64,000 nucleotides of DNA from Microglena sp. YARC. Its lineage: Eukaryota > Chlorophyta > Chlorophyceae > Chlamydomonadales > Chlamydomonadaceae. The stretch spans positions 174,201,697-174,265,696 of the forward strand of contig CM039462.1 of assembly GCA_022414725.1 (NCBI GenBank), read 5' to 3'. The notes under the pieces were generated by a model. It did not search any database. It was not told where the DNA came from and worked only from the letters and a program-made list of their open reading frames with translations. Positions 1 through 9,212 of the stretch are shown in pieces (within the stretch, counting starts at the first letter, position 1; every line of letters starts with the position of its first letter). The position numbers were made by a program, and so were the translations under genes.

Positions 1-1899
1 TTGCCATTGAGCAAAAACTGAAGTAACCTAGAGCACCTGGTAGCCGACATCAACAGGTTTCTAGGAATACTGATACCTTTGGGCTTAGCCCAGTAAATGG
101 CGTGGGGAGCTGCCTAGAAGTCGCTTTTGATAGCCAAAAATAAATCAAAGGAGTTGAGCATCTTGCAGTGACAAGTGTGCAGCTGGGCGTACCTTTCGTC
201 CTTCATATCGTACTGCCCTCGCTTCATCATTCCCTTGTTGTACGCTATCCTCAGCATGTTAGCACGTGTCTCAGCAATCTGTAGCACACCAAACAACAAG
301 CCATTATATATGCGGGATTCATGGCCAAGAAAGCAGTTTTCATTTCAAAAACATGCTCTTTGCGAGGTTCTTGGTGTTTTATAAATAATTATGCATGGCA
401 GGACGTCAGCAGATGCAATTCAAGTCTCAGGGTGTTAATCATACAATTAATATGTAATTATACAATAATATAGAGAGACAGAGTCCCCAAAAATTAATGA
501 GTATTTGAGTGAGTGAAGGAGTGAATGAATGAACACGAAGTAAATTCATGTTCCATGTTCCCCCCACCCACCTTGTAGTCAGGCAGGTTGTCAACAGTGG
601 CTGGTGGTGGTACTGGACGCACACGGCCCCTGGGTGTTGTGTACGGCCATTGCATCTCAGGCAGGAGTTCAGAATCTAGTTGCTTGTCCAAAATGATACG
701 CTGGCGGCGCTCCAGTGACTACAATAGGAGAAGGATGGAGAGGATGCAATCTTTTGTCAACGAGATGAGCTGGCAGCAGGTTTGCAGAGGAAGGGAATGT
801 AAAAAATGAAGTATGTTTCAAATGAGTATGAGTACGAGTCAGGCACAACTACTATTCATTTGCCAAGTTTGTATCGGGCCTCCACGTTTTTGTTCACTTT
901 CCGAGCGTTGGGGTTCTAAGGGCACAATGCATGGAATAATGGTTATCAAGAAGCATATGCAACTGTTCTCTAGCTCTGACGGCATTAACCATCACACAAG
1001 TAAAATGTCTAGCCTATTTTTTGAAGTTCAAGCCAGGTTGAAGCCTAAACTGTATGTCACCCAGGGTAATGCCAAATGACAAGCAAATTCCACCATCCCC
1101 ATGTTAGGATGACCCCACTGATATATTTTGGGGCAACACATCACATGGCAGCTTCCATGCATTCTACAACTGCATTGGAATTCTTGTCTTGCCAGCTTTC
1201 CAACGCACTCGCTGGCTTCCAGGTCCACCCAAGGACAGGTAAGGGGAGCTCCCTAGAAGCTGCTACGCATAGACCAGAAAAAAAATAGTGGAAGTCTCAC
1301 CTTGTGCTGCCTCTCTGCCTGATCTGCAGGGGTGCCATCGTTAAGCTTGAAATCGTTAGGCACCGTAATGGGACGCCGGTTGTTTGCTCGGATGCGTGCT
1401 GCGTCCATCTCCCATTGTGCATGCATCGCGTTGTAGTCAGGTACTGCGCCTGGGGGACGGGTCTCGTACCTAGGGAAGACACGGAGGTATGTGGTGATGT
1501 ATGTGGTGGTGGTGGTGATGGTGATGGCAATGGACATGATTGTGCTTTGCAATGGGTTGTAGTCAGGTACTGCGCCTGGGGGCCGGGTCTCGTACGGGCA
1601 GACACGGAGGTATGTGGTGATATATGTGGTGATGGAGGTACGTGGTATGTGGAAGCGAAGTGCTGGATAGATATAAACATACGATCATATGATAAGGCTG
1701 ATCAATATATCAGCATTTGAGTATATGATATGACTGATCAACATATGCAGGATAGATATCAACATATTACTGATCAACATATGACTGGTTAAATATAAAC
1801 AAATTAAGTACATTAACTGATGCATAGGCGCACATCTGGTCCTACATAGGATTCATCACGCATGAGCCCACTACAACAGATGAATTGGGCAAAAACTTG

Positions 1900-1934
<35 letters not shown>

Positions 1935-4900
1935 TGCCCCTCACACACCCACAAACGTACAGACGCATGGTTTCACCGTTGGTTCCAGAAAGGATCCATC
2001 ATACATCAGCCCACTCTAACAGATGAAGTGACTCCCCACCCCGCCACACAATTTTTTTGACGCGTGGGCTCACCTCTGGTTCCAGATAGGATCCACGGCA
2101 TGCAGGCGGTTCTTGTAAGCACGGTCTGCTTCAGAAACACGCTCTGCGGTCTCAGCCTTAACCCTCTCCTTGGCATGCTGCCTGGCCATCTCAGCTCGAG
2201 AGCGTGCATCTCCTCGCTTCTCTTCCATTTGTATTTGCATCAGCTTGAACCTCTCCTCCCTCATGTGGAGTGGCACACCCTTGGCTTTGAAGGGGACCTG
2301 GGCAGTGGCAGTAATAGGTTGAAGAATGAAAATGAGGATGAGAATGGGAATGGGAATGGGGATGAGAATAGGAATGAGAATGGGAATGAAAATGAGGATG
2401 AGAATAGGAATGAGAATGGGAACGAAAATGAGGATGAGAATAGGAATGAGAATGGGAATGAGAATAGGAATGAGAATGTGAATGAAAATGAGCTAAGCTT
2501 GAATATCTCCTCCCACGTGTGGGGTGGCACACCCTTGGCTTTGATGGGGACCTAGGCAGCGGCAGTAATAGGTGGTAGAATAAAAATGGGGATGAGATAA
2601 GATTGAACCTCTCCTCCCTCATGTGCAGTGGTACACCCTTGTCCTTGAATAGGACCTAGGCTGCATCAATAATTGGTGGTAGAAAGAGAATCCTGGTGCC
2701 CTACTGGACTCCAAATGTGCAGCTTGATGGATTCAAGTGGGGAATGACAACGACAGGAGAGCGACAACAGCAATAATAAACGAGTACAATTTATTCTTAG
2801 CTAGTAAACCTAGACATCAGATGCAACCCAAGAGGGGTGGATAGCTAGGGCTAGGTTTACCAACTAAAAACTTGTCTTCACTGTTTTTTTACTTAATTCA
2901 GGCCCGATAAAGTTATAATGAGAAGAACGCGCCATTATCAGCTTTCAATGTCAAGTGTGGAGGTATTTACCTGGAATCTGTTGGGATCCTTTGCATCACG
3001 CATGTATGTCTCTTTAAGCGCTTGGCGCTCTGCCTCCCTCTGTTCAAAGCTGAAAGGCTGTTGGATCTGTCTGCGTGCACAAACGTAAACAAAAACATCA
3101 CATGGCAGTTGTACGAATGATTAGCTACGTGGGTATACTTGTGGCCAGGCAAGGTAGCTACAGATGATCCTGGTCAGCTCTGCCCCCCCTCCCCCCCCCA
3201 CCTACCTGCCCCCTTCCCACACCCGCCACCTCAACCCTTCCCACCTTCCCACCCACCACAATCATCACTAGCATGTACCCTTGGAGCTCTATTATGCATT
3301 GCTCTCGGTTGACCCCCCCCCCACCCTTCTCCCCCCTCCACAACCATGACCTGCACGTACCCATGGAGCTCCATAATGCGTTGCTCTCGGTTGACCTGTC
3401 GTTGGACTTCCCTCTGCAATGTCATAGCAGCATAGCGTGGCTGCATCACAGACTTGGGCAGCGGACTGGCATGGAACCTGAGGAGGAGGAAGAAGTGATG
3501 TCTCTGTGAATATAGATTTGTCGATATTATATAAATATATTAACCTACATTTATATGTACACATAAGGCCTACAAAGGCAAGCAGCCTTTACGGCTAGAG
3601 CCAAGCAATCGAGTTCAAATTCCATTAAAACCTTAACCTTAGATAGTTATATATCACATCGCATAGCGCACTGTTTGTATTATCCATTTAGCCTCTTTTC
3701 TGGTATATTACATTGTATGCTGTATATGTTATCCATGTAACCCTAAACCTTATATACCACGTTCTATGTATCAAGCATGTATGCCTAAACCTTATATACC
3801 TCAATGCATACATTATCCATGTAACCCTAAACTGTACACACCACATTGTAAATATGATCCATATTACCCTAAACATACCACATTGTACACTGCATTTGGA
3901 ATCCATGGACCCTAACCCGAATATACTACATTTACACCATATATACCATCCATTTAACCCAAAATCTAATCCATTTCCAAGTTCCATTGTTCAAATGGTA
4001 TCCTTACCTGAGCCTGTTAATGGCATCATACTCACGACACTACAGTCCTTGGGTTGGGTTGGCCTGAGTGCCCATCAACCTATGCTCTAACACTGTGTTT
4101 ATGCTGACACATCTTTGGCTTGGGTTGGGTTGGCCTGAGTGCCCATCAACCCATGCAATGAGCTTACCTGAGCCTGTTAATGGCCTCATCCTCACGTCGC
4201 TTCAATGCCAAGTCTTGTTCAAGTTTGACCTACAAAGCCACAGTGTTTTGTATTTCAGGTTTATGCAGGCCAAGTTGAAGAGCTACTTGGGCTACTCAAG
4301 ATTGATTTCAGGATTGTTGTGCAGCCATTGCATCGTGGGCCACAAAGCGTGGAGCCTGGGGGGTTATTCCCGATTAATTCAGCTAGAACCATGTGTTGCC
4401 ATGCAGCGACGGAATGGCGATACGTTGCCGGAAAAAATAAACTGCACAGGCAGGATAAACAAAACATATTTACTACAGTTCCATGCAAAGCATGGTAAGC
4501 AAAGGTCAGCAGGAGGCAAAGATGGGACAAACTGCAATGCAGATGAGGTAGCGCTTGGTGTGAGAAGTAGGGAACAATGGCTGCAGGTCCAGCTAGGGCC
4601 AACTATGTACATGTGGATGTGAGGAGTAGGGAACAATGGCTGCAGGTCCAGCTAGGGCCAACTATGTACATGTGGATGTGAGGAGTAGGGAACAATGGCT
4701 GCAGGTCCAGCTAGGGCCAACTATGTACATGTGGATGTGAGGAGTAGGGAACAATGGCTGCAGGTCCAGCTAGGGCCAACTGTGTACATGTGGATGTGAG
4801 GAGTAGGGAACAATGGCTGCAGGTCCAGCTAGGGCCAACTATGTACATGTGGATGTGAGGAGTAGGGAACAATGGCTGCAGGTCCAGCTAGGGCCAACTA

Positions 4901-5125
4901 TGTACATGTGGATGTGAGGAGTAGGGAACAATGGCTGCAGGTCCAGCTAAGGCCAACTATGTACATGTGGGTATGGATGCGAGGCTTTTCTTATCGGCCT
5001 TCCTTAGCAGCTCCCAGAGCCAAAACGAAAAGTTGTGCATGAAAGTGGTTGGGGTGAAGGCGGCAAGGGTTTTAAAGTTTATGATGCATGAAACATGCAC
5101 CATATTGCTACATATTTCACTCACT

Positions 5126-5173
<48 letters not shown>

Positions 5174-5701
5174 TTTTTTCTCTTCCATAGACGGATTTAA
5201 ATATTTGTATTGTTTTGTATATTTTCTTACACATTCACACACCTAGCTTGCTTGTGTGTTTGAGCAGACTTGCCTTATGAATGCTCTTCGGCTTGTTCTT
5301 CTCCCTCTCCTCAAAAGTGAAGGGGGCTAGTGGGACAGTGGGCTTAAACATTGACCGCCTGATGTTGGCTGGAGGGTCGCGAAGGATGGAGTGCAATCCT
5401 TCAGCACGCAGCTTGCCGGTCATTGTGTGGAGGAACGGATCCCCATTAGCATACATCTCCTCTTCCTCACTCAGATACCCCCTGCGGAAGTTAAATAAGA
5501 AGTATACAATTATTATCCACCACCACTGCCACTAACAACAAGGCAGCAACAATTTGTTATTCCTTCCCTTCAAATGCCAGCAGCAAACAGTGTTTTTTAT
5601 TTCAGATTGCTGTACGCCAGATTGAGTAGCTACTTGGGCTACTCAAGCCTGATTTCAGGATTGTTGCGTGGCCATCGCATGACCGAGCACAAAGTGCGGA
5701 G

Positions 5702-5739
<38 letters not shown>

Positions 5740-8700
5740 TGGGGGTCATGCATTGCCATACAACAGTGGATTGGCGACGTAGTGGCGATCAGTCGTAAAA
5801 AATAAAACTGCCCTTCACATGAAACACAGCACACATGGGTCATCAGGCTACTCTCTTTTGTAAATATCATCTCATAACATCATATAGTCAATATCATTTG
5901 TGGAGAAAGGGATCTTTATCAACAAACAGCTCCTCTCCCTCACCCAGATATCCCCTGTGGCACAGTCAAATTAAGAGTAAACAAGTATGTACTTATGATC
6001 GACCACCACCAACAACATCACAGTATTGCTTTCATTCACCTTCACTAACATTCATATCCTCTTCCTCATGAGATGCTATGCGTACTGCAGGGCTGTCCAT
6101 ATCCATCCTGACCTGTAACGCAAATCTACCATCCTATCATACCCCCGAACCCACAAACAAAGGTGGACAATGATGTACGTGTACTGCTCCACCAGGTATT
6201 GGTGTCTTAGGCCAGGACTGTACTGCTCCACTATATTGGTGTCCTGGGCCAGGACTGCTAGTACTTCGTGACTGTCTGTCCATCTCCATCCTGCACTGTG
6301 ATGCAACTCTTACATCCTGCCATGCCCCCAACACCCCCATGCATAGCCGAACAAACCTGTTCAGACGCGCAGTGTTATACTGATCCACCAGGTATTGGTG
6401 TCTTGGGCCAGGGCTGCTATGAGTGCTCCTGGGCTCTCCCTGTCCATAGCCCCCCTCATCTCCTTCTTGCTGCTCATTGAAGTGGTAACCATCATTGGGG
6501 CCAAGCCGATTGCGGTAGAAGTCCATCCAGGAGTCTTGCTCCTGCCACGTTTCCTAAAATCCGGTGATACAAAAAGTCACTTGTATTAGTTTATTTGTTC
6601 TCGGCCAAGTAGAATTTGACCATATGCACCATGCAAGCATAATAATAGCGTGCATGACTTGACGTATAAGTTGCTCCTCCCATGTCTCCCCCCATGATAT
6701 TTGGTGGCACAGACAGAGTTGATTGTTTCAGTTCAGTTATATTCTGAATGTGATGGTATATAAGGATACCACCTGGACTTGTCTTCAAACTGTCTACACC
6801 TGCGTGATTGCATTCTGTACGCAGGAGTGTGATGTAGTAGTGTTTATAATGCCCGAAGGTATTCGGCCTGGAGATGGTGAGCAGCTTAAAGGCTGATAAA
6901 CTATGCAATCAATCCAAATTATATATCAGGACATTGTAGTTTCGTACAGTTTTGGGAGTTTTGGGGCATCAGCATCGTATGTTCAAATCTTGTCAGAGTA
7001 ATTCTACCAAATCCAGTTTATAACAGCTTTTAATGTCTCTTATTTGAGATTTTCAAAAGTGGGGCCACCTCTTGACTCAGTTGAGGTGCACATGTTGATT
7101 CAAGTAGTGTGGTGGGATGATATGTGTATGTATGTATGTTACAGTCCAGAGGTAGGCCAAATAGGATAAAGGGACTTGCTCAACCATGACTGGAAGGGCT
7201 GAAAAGAAAAGGAATTGATTAAGTGAATCCCGAGCAATTGTTTTACCCGCAAGGGCCCTGATTTTGTGCTACAGTGATCACTTAAGTCCAGTAGTGTGGC
7301 GGGATGATGCAACAATTCACCCGCATCTATCAATTAAATGCAAGCCATCAACAGAAATGGTGGTTGGCCCCAGTGCAAGTGAACAGGCTGCCCCCCTCAA
7401 CTTCACACCTCGTCATAAGGCATACCGGAGGCATACAATTAATTGATTTATTCATTTCACATTCACAACATTTTCATCTGTTATTTACATATTTATATAT
7501 TCAACTAAGTCACCTGCAGAAGCTGGGCCATCTCCTTGCCCTCCTCTTCTTGCCGCTCAAATTCCATCCGCTGTGCCTTTGTGAGAGAATCCATTGCATC
7601 CATGGCATTTCTCTCACGCTCCTATGAGGTGGAATTTTTGAATTTGAATTCGAATTGTTACATGATTCTTCAGCCAAACCTGGGATGTTCACCGCCGGCC
7701 AATTCCTATGCAGTGGGTACAGCAAATGAGAAGGATTAAATACCAAAGGATAAAATGGTGGTCCAACGATGTACCGCATCATTACAACCATGTACTGCTC
7801 CATGTGCAGCAACCAATGGACAACCATGTACCGCATCATTCCAACCATGTACTGCTCCATGTGCAGCAACCAATGAACAACCATGTACTGCATCATTACA
7901 ACCATGTACTGCTCTATGTGCAGCAACCAATGGACAACCATGTACTGCATAAATTACAACCATGTACTGCTTCATGTGCAGCAACCAATGGACAACCATG
8001 TACTGCACCATTACAATCATGTACTGCACCATGTGCAGCAACCAATGAACAACCATGCACTACATCATTACAACCATGTACTGCAACCAATGGACAACCA
8101 TGAACTGCATCATTACAACCATGTACTGCTCCACGTGCAGCAACCAATGGACAACCATGTACCGCATCATTAAGAGAGCAACATACACAGTCAAAAGATA
8201 GACACAAAAGAGCACCAACATAAGAAGTCACAACATACATACACAACATACGCAGTCACACACTCACAACGCACACACAAACTCTCATAATGCACACACA
8301 CATGTTTAAGGCAAGTGCAATAAATGGGAAGTCACCTGGTCACTTTCATATCCCTCCTCCAAAGCTCTCCGCTCCATGTCCATATCAACCTAGTAAGGGT
8401 AAGGCAAGGACAGATGGATAGGAAGTGGATATTTGTTTAGCATTCATTGCTCCATATAATTGTCTGTAGCTACATTTTGTGATGGTTTGCCACTGAAACA
8501 GTGACTCCCATTGTGTGGCAGTTTGCTACACCTAATGTGTCTTCCCTTTTTCACTCTCTGCCCTGCTTCATACTGCACACTCCACTCTACCACTCCTGCA
8601 GTGAGCAGTCCCACCTATCATTGTTTGCCCTCCTTCCCTTCCACTTTGGTGAATGGTGTTACACAGCTAAGTTGTGTTCTAGCCGCACAGTAAATATTGA

Positions 8701-9134
8701 CACCTTAATTCAGAATCGGGAAACAATCAGACAGCCAGCTAGAAAACAACATTACAGTAATCCACCTCGCGAGAGCCTGCCCTTGCATCACACAACATCT
8801 GCTATTTTGGGATGGAGTTCACTCCTCTAATGTCCCACTCCCACTCCGACTTTCTCTCTCTCTTCTGCTGTACTCCACCAACAATTATTGCCCCCCACTA
8901 CCACCAACACCCTCCCCTTTCTCTCCCTCATCACACATCACATTTATGGACATATGCAGATTCTCAATATTGTTCTGGTCCTCATGTAGTGAGTCATTGT
9001 ATGATATTAATCTGGTCCTCATGTAGTGACTCATTGTACGATATTGTATACCCCATTTTTTAACAATTTGAAGGACACTTGGGTGATTTGGGGGTAAACA
9101 CATATGTACATATGCAAGGTTGTCATTGTACGAT

Positions 9135-9212
<78 letters not shown>

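Noticed and set aside
7770..8170. CRISPR-like or protein-coding array
   Set aside because: The units are direct tandem repeats with no unique spacers, in an intron of a eukaryotic gene; open frames on both strands follow from composition.
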